From Absidia repens (lineage: Eukaryota > Mucoromycota > Mucoromycetes > Mucorales > Cunninghamellaceae), in NCBI GenBank assembly GCA_002105175.1, contig MCGE01000042.1:62001-126000 (forward strand): DNA of 64,000 bases. The letters run 5' to 3'. A program made the position numbers and the translations under genes. Positions 1 to 12,424 of the stretch are shown here, one piece after another (the first letter of the stretch is position 1; each line of letters opens with the position of its first letter). A model generated the notes under the pieces. It ran no database searches. It was given only the letters and a program-made list of their open reading frames with translations, and had not been told where the DNA came from.

Positions 1-37
1 ACACTATTTTGTGGAATACTCACAATTATGTTTATAG

Positions 38-710
38 GATGTTGCCGCTCAGTGCAAAGTATCGTCTATGTATGCTGACGAAGAAGAAGTGCTAGTTTCC
101 CGTGACACTAACGTAATCTCTTTCCACTCTTCTTTAGGCCTACGTTTCAATTCTACAAAGGCGGCAAGAAGGTGGCCGAAATGAAGGGTGCCAATCCAAC
201 TCAACTCGAACAGAATGTCAAGCAATACCAAGGTGGTTTAGAAGGTGCCTCTTCTTCTTCTTCAAGTGGTAGTAATGCATTTGCAGGTGCGACTGGGCAT
301 GTAAGTATATGAATGCCATAACGAGACAATATGATATACTCAACTACTTTTGGTCATCATCAATCAATAGACTGATTTAACTGAAATCATTACTCCCAAC
401 CAAATGGACGCATTGAATCAACAAGAAGAACACAATGTTAAGAATCTCTTCAAGAAGGATGAATCATATTTAGAAAGTGATGTAGATGAACAACTGATTA
501 TTAGTGTGCCATTCAATCAACGTAAGTGATATAAAAAAGAACGTTGGGAACTGTATGATCATTGTATGACAAATCTTTTAATCATGGTACTTCCATTATT
601 ATCATAGCTGTCAAGCTACATTCCTTGAAATTCAAGGTACCTGAAATTGGTAAGCATTAAATTACAGAAAACATTCATATGGGGAAATTAACTAGATGAT
701 AATCCATTTT

Positions 711-744
<34 letters not shown>

Positions 745-1182
745 TAGCTAAGGCTCCCAAAACTATCAAGATATTTGCCAATCGCCAAAATCTCGGTTTT
801 GAAGACGCAGATTCCATGAAGGAAACTCAGACTCTCATTTTGGAACCCAAGGATTTTGAAGATGATGCCATTGTTAACTTGCGCTTTGTCAAATTCCAAA
901 ATATTGTCAATATTGTGGTAAGGAACAAAAAAAAGAGAGACGATTGAATTTTGTTACAGTGAATACATTCTCATGAACTTTTGTTGACATGATAGTTATT
1001 TGTGGCTGATAATCAAGAAGATGAGGAAACAACAGCAATTCAACAATTGACATTTATTGGGTAAGGATGAATACAAACATGTGGCAATTCCCTGTGATGA
1101 TACGATATAACTAATCAAAACATTATATTTACTCGAATCTTCCTCAGATCCACTGTTGAAGTAAGTACAACAACATTGTCAA

Positions 1183-1220
<38 letters not shown>

Positions 1221-1301
1221 AACATCATATTCATCATATTTATTTCTTTTGCTTAGTCGACTAATATGGGGGACTTGAAGAAGGTGGGGGAAGAAGAGTG
1301 A
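38..1301 (+). CDS. TXNL1: Thioredoxin-like protein 1 (thioredoxin + PITH domain), 5' partial
   Basis: The 3' part of a gene that starts before the window. Exons read as 38-69, 138-300, 371-521, 608-649, 748-917, 996-1060, 1148-1160 and 1257-1301. The first two give the end of a thioredoxin fold (VSSMPTFQFYKGGKK; the SMPT block carries the fold's cis-Pro). A Ser-rich linker follows, then a PITH domain (KAPKTIKIFANRQNLGF, NIVNIV, QLTFIG) ending STNMGDLKKVGEEE. Family members are cytosolic redox proteins that associate with the 26S proteasome. The catalytic CxxC would lie upstream and is not seen. Two oddities are a 13-nt exon (1148-1160) and an intron whose pyrimidine tract is about 30 uninterrupted T. 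All exon phases join cleanly. The gene converges on the FIT2-like gene. Confidence 0.88.
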
Positions 1302-1915
1302 TGGTTGAAAACACGACATTCAAGGTCGCACACACCGCACACTTGGAATAGTTATAGTCATAGTTTAGTTACTTATATTTTGATATTTTAATATTTTTAT
1401 TGACATCATTATCAGTATAGTAGATATATTTCTTTTTGCAAAAGATAAAATAAAATAGGACTACAGTTTATTAAATAAAAGTATCATATGTATGAGGAAG
1501 CGATTTTGTACAAAGGAGAAAAATGGGACTGCAATTTATTGAATAAAACTTCAACGAAATGATTGTGACAGAGGGGTAAAATGGACTAAAGTTTATTGAA
1601 TACAAAAATCAATAGGGAAAAAATAAGACAGCAGTTTAACGAATAAAAAAATGGGGAAAATAAAACTACGGGAAATTATTTTGTATGGAAGGCGAAATAA
1701 AATAGCACTACAGTTTATAAAGTGAATATGCGGATATGACTATAAAGGGGAATTCTATGTTCTATTACTAGTATTTTGTCCAACTAGGGGATTGTGGCGG
1801 TAAACCAATGGCTGGCAGGTTTGGAAAGAGTCCAAGGTACTACCAAAAAAAAAAAAGTTAAAGTGAGGAAAATGAGTTAGTGTATTTGAAATTGCCACAT
1901 ACTACGTCCGTGATT
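1302..1915. repeat. Convergent intergenic region with degenerate tandem repeats
   Basis: No gene is visible. About 1440-1730 contains at least five imperfect copies of a unit resembling AAAATGGACTACAGTTTATT followed by GAATAAAA, spaced about 40-75 bp apart. Each copy carries an AATAAA-like signal, so the array could supply poly(A) signals for the two converging genes. That role is inference. Confidence 0.5.
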
Positions 1916-2659
1916 TTATGCACTTACTAATGAAGCCCATCCAAGGATACCAAAGACAGTGCCTGATAGGAGTTCAAAATGGCCGTGGAAATAGATTGCA
2001 GTCATTACCAGCATCCACCACCATAACACAAGCAGGGAAAATACAACCAACAGAGAACACCATGCTGAAGACTGGGAGCGTTTGAGTTGAATAGCAGCAG
2101 GGATAGAATAAAACAGCCAAGAGAGTTCTTCCCAAAGGAATAGACTGGCGTGAATTAACATGACACAGTGGCCAGAGACGTCATGACCTCCATACCATTT
2201 TCCGCCTAATTGACGACATGTTGATTGACGGAAAGTTTGAGATAGTAATAAAGTGAGTTGTTGTTGTTGTAGTAGTTGTTGTGTTGTTAGGTCGCCATTG
2301 CCATCGACTGAAAGAGGAGCACAGGTACCGCCAGTCGCAACGTAAACCCGATCGATGAAGCTAGGACCCAAGAGCCATTGAGTCATGACATACCAGTACA
2401 TAGTGACGAAGGCAAATCGATAGATAGACTGGGTTATTTGCTGAGAAGACCATCGTTTGTTAAGAATAAAGTATACATAGCACCCATATACTACTGTCAC
2501 CCAGAACCAACCTTTTTTGATAAAAACGACATTGAAAACGTTGTCTTTGGTGCTAAAGTAGGTACGCGGCGGTGTAAATAGATCCGAATATATAAAAGAT
2601 ATAACAACACTGACTATGTATAATGCTACAGACACCTTTTGATGTGCTTTGAGATTCAT
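1916..2659 (-). CDS. FIT2: FIT2/Scs3-family fat storage-inducing transmembrane protein
   Basis: A single exon of 247 aa with several hydrophobic segments and two signatures of the FIT family: GGHDVSGH (His164) and AIYFHGHFELLSGTVFGI (His225). Family knowledge: FIT2/Scs3/Yft2 are ER membrane proteins that support lipid-droplet budding and phospholipid homeostasis, act as acyl-CoA diphosphatases, and have these two His in the catalytic pair. The length is near that of Yft2 and human FIT2. A Gln-rich loop (residues about 127-134) is lineage specific. It is divergent from POL2, with about 185 bp between the start codons. Confidence 0.85.
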   Translation of the reverse strand: MNLKAHQKVSVALYIVSVVISFIYSDLFTPPRTYFSTKDNVFNVVFIKKGWFWVTVVYGCYVYFILNKRWSSQQITQSIYRFAFVTMYWYVMTQWLLGPSFIDRVYVATGGTCAPLSVDGNGDLTTQQLLQQQQLTLLLSQTFRQSTCRQLGGKWYGGHDVSGHCVMLIHASLFLWEELSWLFYSIPAAIQLKRSQSSAWCSLLVVFSLLVLWWWMLVMTAIYFHGHFELLSGTVFGILGWASLVSA

Positions 2660-2737
2660 TTATACGGAAAAGGATGGAGGAAGTGAATAGGGGCCACAAC
2701 GCTCAAAAGCAAAGAGTGTATCATTTTAATCCCCGCG

Positions 2738-2743
2738 ACGCGA
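2738..2743. promoter_or_regulatory. ACGCGA, MCB-like element upstream of POL2
   Basis: CCCCGCGACGCGAG lies in the short divergent promoter about 105 bp before the POL2 start, an isolated GC-rich patch in AT-rich DNA. ACGCGA resembles the ACGCGT MCB box bound by MBF at G1/S genes, including replication polymerases in yeasts. Its function here is inference. Confidence 0.35.
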
Positions 2744-2843
2744 GATGTTTAATTTTTTTATCGTGGCGGGTAAAAAAATAAAATAAAAAATAAAGCTCTT
2801 TCGTTTATTGATCTTTTTTGTATATATCCTCTTTTTTTACATT

Positions 2844-5800
2844 ATGACTTCCCGTCAAGAGTTTGGTGTCTCTTCATCCAAATTTTCTTCCAAGGGTAAC
2901 CAACGTGCACCTCGCCCTGGATCTACACACCTGAAAAATTCGATAAAGCAATATGGACTTCCTTCCAGTTCAGTGGATGCACCAACAAATATTGATCAAC
3001 GCTTCGAAGATATCCAGACCCTCGATGAACTGGAAAGCAGGTTTGGATTTGATCGGTACGAAGGTGGCCCTGAACGTCTTGGTTGGCTTATTAACATGCA
3101 TGCGGTACATAACAAAAACAAAAGGCACAGTATCGAGGAACGGGGATCTGGATCACTAACACCTTCTATTTTTTCTAGACGCTGATTATGGACGAAGAAT
3201 GGAGTGGCGGATATGCTGGTGTAAACTACTACTTTATTGCTGAAAATGGGCAAACCTTCAAAACTACTTTGCGGTACAGTCCTTACTTTTACATTGGTTG
3301 CAAGGTAACAATTAATAGCATACATATCCATAGTGAAACTAACCCTTTTTCTTTTTCCAAAGACTGGCACTGAAACTGAAGTGGAAGATCACCTCCGGCG
3401 ACGATTCGAAAACACCATCGAGAAAATGACACGACAGGAAATGGATGACTTGAAGCAGGTAAGGATAACAAAAACCATATACGTTCTCCACAGGTACTAA
3501 CTCAATTCACTCTTATTTGCGTTTCTTGATAGCAAAACCATCTTATTGGAAATACTCGAATGCTGATCAAACTAAGTTTCCGTAACGTATCTGATTTGCT
3601 GTCGGTGCGAAAGGTGCTACTCCCCGTGGCAAAGAAAAACCAGCGAAAAACTGAAGCAATTGATACATATGCGGAGGTAGTCAAGTAAGTTAATAGAAAA
3701 ACTTGGAAGTGATCAAATGGTTTCATTCATACTCTTTGTTTATCGTCATTAGTGAATCCAATCATATATCATACGAGCAGCAACATTCATCAGCCTCCAT
3801 GTCATCACGGCGGAATCCTCAAGAAGTACTAGAGAACATTATAGATATTCGCGAATATGATGTACCTTACTACGTACGTGTGGCGATTGATTTGGATATA
3901 CGTGTTGGTCTCTGGTATACTGCAAAGGTGTATTCAAATGGAACGGCGACCATCAAAAAACGAAGTGATCTTGTCCATCGACCTGACCCTGTTGTGTTTG
4001 CTTTTGATATTGAAACCACAAAATTACCACTCAAGTTTCCTGATGCTACTATTGACTCCATTATGATGATATCTTATATGATTGAAGGGCGAGTAAGTGG
4101 AAAAATAAACGTTATATTGCTTCTTTTCTAATACTTTTATAAATATATCTCTAGGGATACCTTATTACGAATCGGGAAATCGTTAGTCAGGATATTGAAG
4201 ATTTTGAATACACCCCAAAACCGGAATTCGAAGGTCCATTTACTGTCTTTAATGAAGCTGACGAAGTAAGTGCATAAATAAGAAACGAATGATAACCGTG
4301 TACTAATTTTTTTTCTCGTTTTCTAATACAGTATGCGCTCCTCCGACGATTCTTTGAACATATTCAAGAAGCTAAACCCACCATCTTCGTTACATACAAC
4401 GGTGACTTCTTCGATTGGCCATTTGTAGAGGCTCGGGCAAACGTGCACGGTATGGATATGTATCAGGTAATAAAAATAAAATAAAAAAAAAAAAAAAGAA
4501 AGGACCATCATCTTTCTCTTCGAAACACTAATGCCATCCGACTCTTTTTTATTAGGAAATCGGTGTATACAAAGATGACGAAGATGAATACAAATGCAAA
4601 CATGCCTCTCATATGGATGCCTTTCGTTGGGTGAAACGTGACTCATATTTACCTCAAGGAAGTCAGGGTCTTAAGGCTGTCACTACTGCAAAACTCGGTT
4701 ACAATCCAATGGAATTGGATCCAGAAGATATGACAAGGTAAGATTTCAGAATATATATTGTATAGATGACTTTTCTGATGCATCTTCGTTTGTTTTGTTA
4801 GATTTGCTGCTGAACAGCCACAAACACTTGCACAATACTCTGTCTCCGATGCTGTGGCTACGTTTTATCTTTACATGAAATATGTCCATCCATTTATCTT
4901 CTCACTCTGTAACATCATTCCGCTTGTCCCTGATGAAGTGCTTCGAAAAGGTTCTGGTACACTTTGTGAATTGCTACTGATGGTAAGTCAAAGAAAACAT
5001 ATTACCGTGTCCACTTAAGATCTTACTCATTTTTTATTTTACATTTCTATTCTTAGGTTGAAGCATACAAAGTCAATGTCATCATGCCAAACAAACACAT
5101 CGAAGAAACCGATCAATTTTATGAAGGTCACAAGGTGGAAAATCAAACCTATGTCGGTGGGCACGTTGAGGCTTTGGAGGCGGGCGTATTTCGAAGCGAT
5201 ATTGCAACTGATTTCAAAGTGGATCCATCGGCAGCGCAACAGGTAGGTCAAAAAAGAAAAAATTAAATTTTGATTGTCAAGGTAACTGATACTCCTGTTA
5301 TGTTTTTTCTTCTTTTTTTGACATTAGCTTATTGACCAATTGGACGAAGCTCTCAAATTCACTATTCAAGTTGAAGAAAAGAAGAAATTATCTGATGTAG
5401 CCAACTACGACGAAGTTTACAACGAGATCAAGGAACAATTGGAACAGTTACGTGACACACCAATAAGAAAGGAAGCGCCACTTATTTATCACTTGGATGT
5501 AGCAGCAATGTATCCTAACATCATTCTCACCAATCGGCTTCAACCAGACGCCATGATCGACGAATCCATGTGTGCAACCTGCGAATTCAACGTACCTGAT
5601 AAACAATGTGATCGGCGTATGACATGGACATGGCGTGGCGAATATTCCCCTGCAAAACGGAACGAATATAGAATGATTGAACACCAGCTCAGCATAGAAA
5701 CCTTCCCACCCAAGATACCCAATGGTGCTCCTAGAACATGGCACAGCTTGATGGACAGCGAACGGCAATCACTCATCACCAAACGATTAAACGAATACGC

Positions 5801-8800
5801 GAAAAAGGTGTACAAGAAGGTCCGGGAAACCAAAACGGAAGAACGTGAATCCATTATTTGTCAGCGGGAAAATCCATTCTATATCGAAACTGTGCGGGCG
5901 TTCCGAGATCGACGATACGAATACAAAGGTCTACACAAGGTCTGGAAACAGAATCTCGACAAGTCCAGCAAGGAAGGCGCTGTCACCAAGGTTGCGGAGG
6001 CCAAGAATATGATTGTGTTGTACGATTCCCTGCAACTGGCTCACAAGTGTATTCTGAACTCGTTTTATGGCTATGTTATGCGAAAAGGGGCTCGATGGCA
6101 TTCGTTGGAAATGGCTGGTATTGTCTGTCTCACTGGGTCAAAGATTATTCAAATGGCGCGTCAACTAGTGGAACGCATTGGCCGTCCTCTGGAATTGGAT
6201 ACAGATGGTATTTGGTGTATTTTACCGAAAAGCTTTCCTGAAACCTTTACGTTTACTCTCAACAATGGCAAGAAATTCCGGATCGACTATCCATGCACAA
6301 TGTTGAATCACTTGGTACATGCCCAATTCACCAACCATCAGTACCAAACTCTTACCAACAGCAATACAATGGAATACAGCACTCACAGCGAAAATTCTAT
6401 CTTCTTTGAAATTGATGGTCCTTATCGTGCTATGATTTTGCCCTCCTCAACAATGGAAGACAAGCTGCTCAAGAAACGTTACGCTGTATTCAATGAAGAT
6501 GGCTCATTGGCGGAACTCAAAGGCTTCGAAGTGAAACGACGTGGTGAACTCAAATTGATCAAGATTTTTCAATCGGATCTCTTCAAGGTGTTTTTGGATG
6601 GACGCTCTTTGGAGGAATGCTATGAAGCGGTGGCGAAGGTTGCAAACCAGTGGCTAGATGTCCTCTACAGCAAAGGTGTCGAATTGAATGACGATGAATT
6701 ATTTGAATTGATTTCAGAAAATCGAAGTATGTCAAGGACCTTGGAAGATTATGGCGCGCAAAAATCGACTTCGATCAGTACTGCAAAACGGTTAGCTGAA
6801 TTCTTGGGTGATCAAATGGTGAAAGATAAGGGTCTGGCGTGCAAATTTGTCATCTCGGCTCGTCCCTATGATTTACCTGTCTCTGAACGTGCTATTCCTG
6901 TCGCAATTTTCTCTGCTGAACCAAGCATCAAGAAACATTACCTACGAAAATGGCTCAAGGATGATTCTTTGGTGACCTTTGATATTCGTGACATTTTGGA
7001 TTGGAAATATTATTTGGAACGGTTTGGCTCTGTCATTCAAAAACTTATTACGATTCCCGCAGCTATGCAGAAGGTGCGAAATCCTGTCCCTCGTGTCGCT
7101 CATCCTGACTGGCTCTTCAAACGAATCTCTGATAAAGACGACAAAATGAAACAACATCGGATCACTGACATGTTTGCAAAACGACCAACCCCATCCATTG
7201 ATGAAATCAACGACACTGCTATGGAGGGATCGGACGGTGACGTTGAAATGGGTGACATTGAAGAACTTGATATTGGTGGCAGTACGAATAGCAACTTTTT
7301 ACCGAAGATGGCCAAGGTGACCAAGCGAAAACAGAGATCGACTGATATGGACATTGATACTGAGCTTGAACTCCTGGACGAAGATCTCCCTGAAAATATG
7401 CCAGACATGCTGCAAGATTACCAAGGCTGGCTAGCTTACCAAAAACGCAAATGGAAACGACAACGCATCTCTCGACAAAAACGAAGACAGCAACTCGGTT
7501 ATGTGAGCAATACTGATAACAGCAACCTTGGAAGCTTCTTTAGACGACAAACTGGATCATTGGTGACATGTCCTTGGCAAATTTTACAAATTGCTGAAAC
7601 AGATGTACCTGGTGAATTCAAGATGTGGGTGCTTATTGGTGAGCAGTTCTACTGCATTCGACTCTCTGTGCCTCGGGTGTTCTATGTGAACAGTTATGAA
7701 GAAGCTCCTGAAGCCATCCACAGTCAGCATCTATCATGCAACATTGAAAAACGTACACGGACTTTGCCTCGCTCTCATCGTTGCTACAACTTACTCCAAA
7801 TGTCCATGACGGAAACCGTTTTTCAAGACGAACGGAAGAAATTCTCGGCTATTTTCAACCATCCCTCCACCGAAGGCGTATACGAAACTCAGGTCCCCCT
7901 TGCAATCCGTGCTATGCTTCAGCTCGGGTCTGTATGCCAAGTAGACAAGCTTAAAGTGGATGCCCTCGTACGTTTGGAAGATGTATTTAGTCTGGATCAT
8001 TTGAAACCTCGACATGATTTGAATTCTGGCTACTTTGAACACCCTGAACGCTTCGATTTTGTGTACCTTTATCATGTCAGCTCTGATAGCCGGCACTTTT
8101 TTGCCTTGGTTGGTGCGTCTCTTGAACGATCACATATCTTTTTGGTTGGTGTGGATGCTCGTGCGAAACAAATGCCAAACGTGAACAAGCTTTACCTCGA
8201 TTCATATCAGCAAATCATTCCCAACTCTGAAAGCTCGACAGTCAAAGTGAGGGATTCAATGGATTTTATGACAACTTACCACACCTCTGAAAAGGATGCA
8301 TGTAAGGCTATCAATAAGTTACTGTATCAACTGGACGATCACAAGAAAACCCCCACTATTTTGGCAGTCAATTCACCTCGGCAAGTTACCCACCTCACTC
8401 AGAAACTACCCGCCATCAACTCGTTCCCTTACGTGGCAGTACCCTCTCGTCAGATGGATAATCAATTTGGTGCACTCAATTGGCTTACTCCGGTGTGTAA
8501 ACAAATGTTGGCTTACTATATGCATCTAGGACCATGGTTGGATGAACGATTCAGTCAAGCTCGCTACGCCAATGTACCATTCTGCAACATACCCAATGAC
8601 CCATACCTATTTATGGCTGACTTCATCTTCGCCAAGCAGCTCATCAGCAATGATATGGTATTATGGTGGTCATCAGCACCAAAACCGGATTTAGGTGGAC
8701 GGGAATACGACGAAAACATATCCATCACCAATGAACTGATAAGCAATGAAATGAACAATCCTGGGGCATATGAAACTGTTTGTGTGGAAATGGATGTTTT

Positions 8801-10358
8801 ACGACTTTGTCTCAATACACTAATTATGGCACCTCTGATTAACGAAGTGGAGGGTAGTGCAGCAACAGTTGGATTTGATCATACGACGCTTACTTTGGAT
8901 GAATACAGCAAAGGTGCAGTGAAACACGTATCAGCATTCGGGGATGCAACGATCTCCAGTAAAACATTTACGGTGTTACGGGCGACAGTACAGCAATGGT
9001 TTCACGAAGCGATGACGGGAAAAAATTCAATGTGTGTGATGCTTCAAGACACTCTACTCCGGTGGCTGCTCAGTCCAAACTCGAACATGTATGACCCTTG
9101 CTTGCATGGCTTGGTCCACGGAATGATGAAAAAGGTGTTTATGCAGCTGGTAGCGGAATTCAGGCGACTTGGCGCCAAGATAGTGTTTGCCAATTTCCGA
9201 CGCATTATTATTGCGACTGCCAAGGAATCTATGGACGGTGCTATTGCTTACTGGCATTATCTCAGTCGATCTATACAACGGAAGCAGGTACTGGAAGTGA
9301 TGGAATTGAAACTGGTGAATTATTGGCAGGAACTGGTGTGGATGGACGAAATGAACTATGGTGGATTCTTGACGAATGCCGCTACCCAACAGCAACAATC
9401 TCAACAACCGACACAAAAGTCAGCCCTCGTCGTGACTATGAAGTGGAACATTTGCGATTATCTTGCACCAGCGATTCAGGATCAATTCAAAATCAATGTG
9501 GCTCAGTTTATTCAAAAGTTACATTTCATCAAGAAAAAATATCCTCGAGATATTAAGCACCACATCCAACAGCAAAAGCAGCAACATGATGATGATACGT
9601 TACCGGACCCTCGTGTAGAACAGAAACGTAAATATATTCGGCAGACGATGATGCGGGAAGTACTGCAGTGGTTGCCGGAACTCATGAAGGAACAAGAACA
9701 GGCATTGGGACAAAACGACAATCCAGCGATGGTGTTTCCTCAACTGGCTGGCTCCCACTTGAAACTGACGAACCCAGCACTGGAATTTGTGAAATCTCTG
9801 ATGGCCGTGCTCAGCTTGGACCCCGTGTTGGAAGACGAAGTACGAATCTTGAAACGCAATGCATTGGAAATTGTCGGGATGGGTGCGATTAGTGAATTCA
9901 GCAGCGACGCGCAGTTCCAGAATCCTTGCGAATTCCTGAAACTGAACGAAGTGGTGTGTACATACTGTGGTTATACTGAAGATCTCGATATCTGCCGTGA
10001 CCATCATCTCATGGGCCGCGAACAACAAAAATCAGCATCATCATCATCATCGTCATCAGTGTGGAGGTGCCGTGGATGCAAGGTTGGCTATGACAAGAAT
10101 GCCATTGAAGAAAAAATGATCACGCAGGTCAACCGGTGGATGATGACGTACCAACTTCAGGATTTGATGTGTCGGCGGTGTCATTCTGTCAAACGGGAAA
10201 ACTTGCTACGACAATGTGACAAGTGTGGTAGCGACTATGTAGCCATACAAAGCAAACAGGATGTGATTCGAAAACTGAAAGTGTTTGCTAATGTGTCAAG
10301 GGACCAGCAATTGTCTCTTTTACAAGATATCATTCAATGGAACATGGATCGGATTTAG
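2844..10358 (+). CDS. POL2: DNA polymerase epsilon catalytic subunit
   Basis: Complete leading-strand replicative polymerase, 2266 aa from 11 exons: 2844-3104, 3179-3304, 3363-3458, 3533-3684, 3753-4092, 4155-4265, 4332-4466, 4556-4737, 4802-4982, 5057-5242, 5328-10358. All phases join. Exonuclease motif [16 protein letters not shown] sits near residue 296 and Exo [13 protein letters not shown] follows. The CysX iron-sulfur motif is [14 protein letters not shown]. Palm motif A is [10 protein letters not shown] (about 646) and motif C is LDTDG (about 879). The C-terminus has two Cys clusters (CTYCGY..CRGC near 2133; CRRC..CDKC near 2205). Yeast Pol2 is 2222 aa and human POLE 2286 aa, so this is full length with no key residue missing. 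The start MTSRQEFG fits a short AT-rich leader. A weakly conserved middle half (about 1250-2100) matches the inactive second polymerase fold of the family. Confidence 0.97.
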
Positions 10359-10527
10359 TTATAGTTTAGTTTGGTCTTGTATTTTTTATAATGTATATAA
10401 ATTTGAATAAAAAATGTATTTTGACATATTATATATATATCATGGTCTTTTTTGAAGATCTGTTGCATGTGATTTGGTTGCATACTAGGGGGGGGATTGA
10501 ATATATTTGGCGTCCCGATCTGCTAAA

Positions 10528-10575
<48 letters not shown>

Positions 10576-10849
10576 CAGTACAATATTGAATAAAACAATG
10601 ATGGACTATTGATTTCATTTTGTTTGCAAGTATAGTTAAAAAAAAAACCTTTTATTGAAAAACAGTGGTGGAATATTGCTTCAAATATGTAATGACTAGC
10701 TAAACTATTAAATAAAAAATGGGTTGTGATGTAATTAGTTTGGAATAAAAATAGTAAAAAGTAAATGAATATAAAGTAAAATAAAGTGCATGAACTAAAT
10801 GAAGGTGCGTTGGTAGGGGGAGGGTGATAGGGTGGAGTAGCGGATAGAT
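10359..10849. repeat. Convergent 3' region with (AC)n microsatellite
   Basis: AT-rich spacer between the converging POL2 and SUR2-like genes. It contains an uninterrupted (AC)n tract of about 21 units at 10531-10573 and several AATAAA-like signals. No coding potential is seen. Confidence 0.75.
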
Positions 10850-12100
10850 TCAGTTGGTTTTGTTAGATTTTGGCCTCATTTGACGAGCGTCGGCATTCAT
10901 TTCGGTACCCAAAAGCTTATCCCAAAAAGTAAAGAATGGTTGAGAAAAATTGGTTTTAATGCCATATGCTTGGTGGTGAATATCGTGACTACAAAGCGGA
11001 GCGGGCCAAAAGGAGAAAAAAAGATGGACAAATGGAGGAAAAAAGGTGGTGAGTCGGAGAAGTAATCTTCAACAAAAGGAATCAATGCATTTGGTCATCT
11101 TCTTTTCAAGGTAACTTACTATTTGACGTTGTTTCCAAATAAAAATTGTAAAGGATTCCAAGGCAGATAGTATCCACAATGATCGTCCACTAAATTAAAA
11201 TGCATATTAATATTAAAAGGGGGGTGTCAGAAGATCAAAATAATGATAATAATATGTGGGAGTGTTATTCTTTGACATTTTCCTTACCAGTTTTCAAAGT
11301 AGAGAAAGTAAAAAATACCATACTCATTCGTGGGGTCATACGAGTCAGTTCGAAAGCAAGAGTTGCGCCAAGACTATCTAATAAAAATCCTTCCACAGGG
11401 TGGTTGTACAGAGCCCCAAATGCATAAGGGACATAGAGTCGATGATGATGAGAATGGAAGTGCTTGTATAAAAATTTGTTCAAATGAAATAGCCGATGTA
11501 AGAAGTATTGATGAGTATCCATGATAATCCTAATATACGGTGCCAAATAATAGAAAGAAAAGAAGAAGGTATCAGTAAGTACCAAATAGGTATTCATAAT
11601 TTTATTTCGACTTACATCGCTGCGAAGAATTGGGCACCGGGAATAACCACCCAGTATAAAGCATTGGCTATATTCAAGGCAAGTTGAATATGGCGATCAG
11701 GATTAGAAATAAATGGAAGAAGGTTCAACGCGTTCATAGAATAGGAGACGAGGCGGCCTAAGGATTGTTCTTGTTGCGCCGCCATCAGTTGCAGGTTGAC
11801 GGGATGAAGCACGAGCGAGCCAAGGATAATTTGAATAGCTTGCTGTAAGGTAACCATGCCAAGCACACGTTTGACGCTGACTCGGTTTCGTTTGTCGCTA
11901 TCTTCAGAAGAGTGGATTCGGTACTGTTCAAAATAAGGAATTTCGGCAATCATCAAAAAATGGAATATCATACTATAGATCCAATACGCAGCAATCGGTA
12001 CCCACAGAGCAAGGATTTCATCAGCCCATGGATCTTTTTGAATTGAGTGATAGGAGGTCGACAAGGCTTGTAAAATGTAGTCTATCATATTAGAGAGCAT
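10850..12100 (-). CDS. SUR2: Sphinganine C4-hydroxylase (fatty acid hydroxylase family)
   Basis: Four exons on the minus strand (12100-11616, 11529-11288, 11189-11120, 10988-10850) give 311 aa. The ER di-iron hydroxylase His clusters are present: HRLFH, HSHHH and HDIHH near residues 171, 184 and 267. The blocks DTHQYFLHRLFH, NHPVEGFLLD and KTNFSQPFFTFWDKLLGT are those of the Sur2/SYR2 family, which hydroxylates dihydrosphingosine or dihydroceramide to phytosphingosine using cytochrome b5. Yeast Sur2 is 349 aa. The start at 12100 (MLSNMIDYILQ) is the first in-frame Met; Met5 is an alternative. It is divergently arranged with a cytochrome b5-like gene, biochemically suggestive but not proof of partnership. 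Confidence 0.92.
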
Positions 12101-12424
12101 GGTGAAATTGTGGTAGGCGATGAATATATTATATATAGATATCTATATATATATATATATATATATGAGTGTGCTGGTGAGTGAGTGAGTGCAGTAAAAA
12201 TAGAAAGAAGAAAGGAAAGAAGGAAATTGAAGCAAAACGAGAACATTTCATATATTGGTTTTCGGTTCCGGCTCGACAGGTTCCGAGCGGAAGGTGAAAA
12301 ATTGTCTCTCACAAAGCTGTATTTCGGCGTGGATCTCCTTTTTTTTTCCTTGCTCTCTGACCAACAGGCGTTGTTTTTTGGTTTTTTGGTTGTTTTTTTT
12401 TTTTTTTTTTTTCTTTTTTGCAAT
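12101..12424. promoter_or_regulatory. Divergent promoter region between SUR2 and the cytochrome b5-like gene
   Basis: 324 bp shared upstream region with an (AT)n tract near 12134-12166 and a 19-nt T run just before the downstream start codon. No specific binding site could be assigned. Confidence 0.4.

Noticed and set aside
11265..11597. Possible separate minus-strand gene starting MNTYLVLTD
   Set aside because: It is exon 2 of the sphinganine C4-hydroxylase plus intron sequence; the splice phases and His clusters join to the upstream exon.
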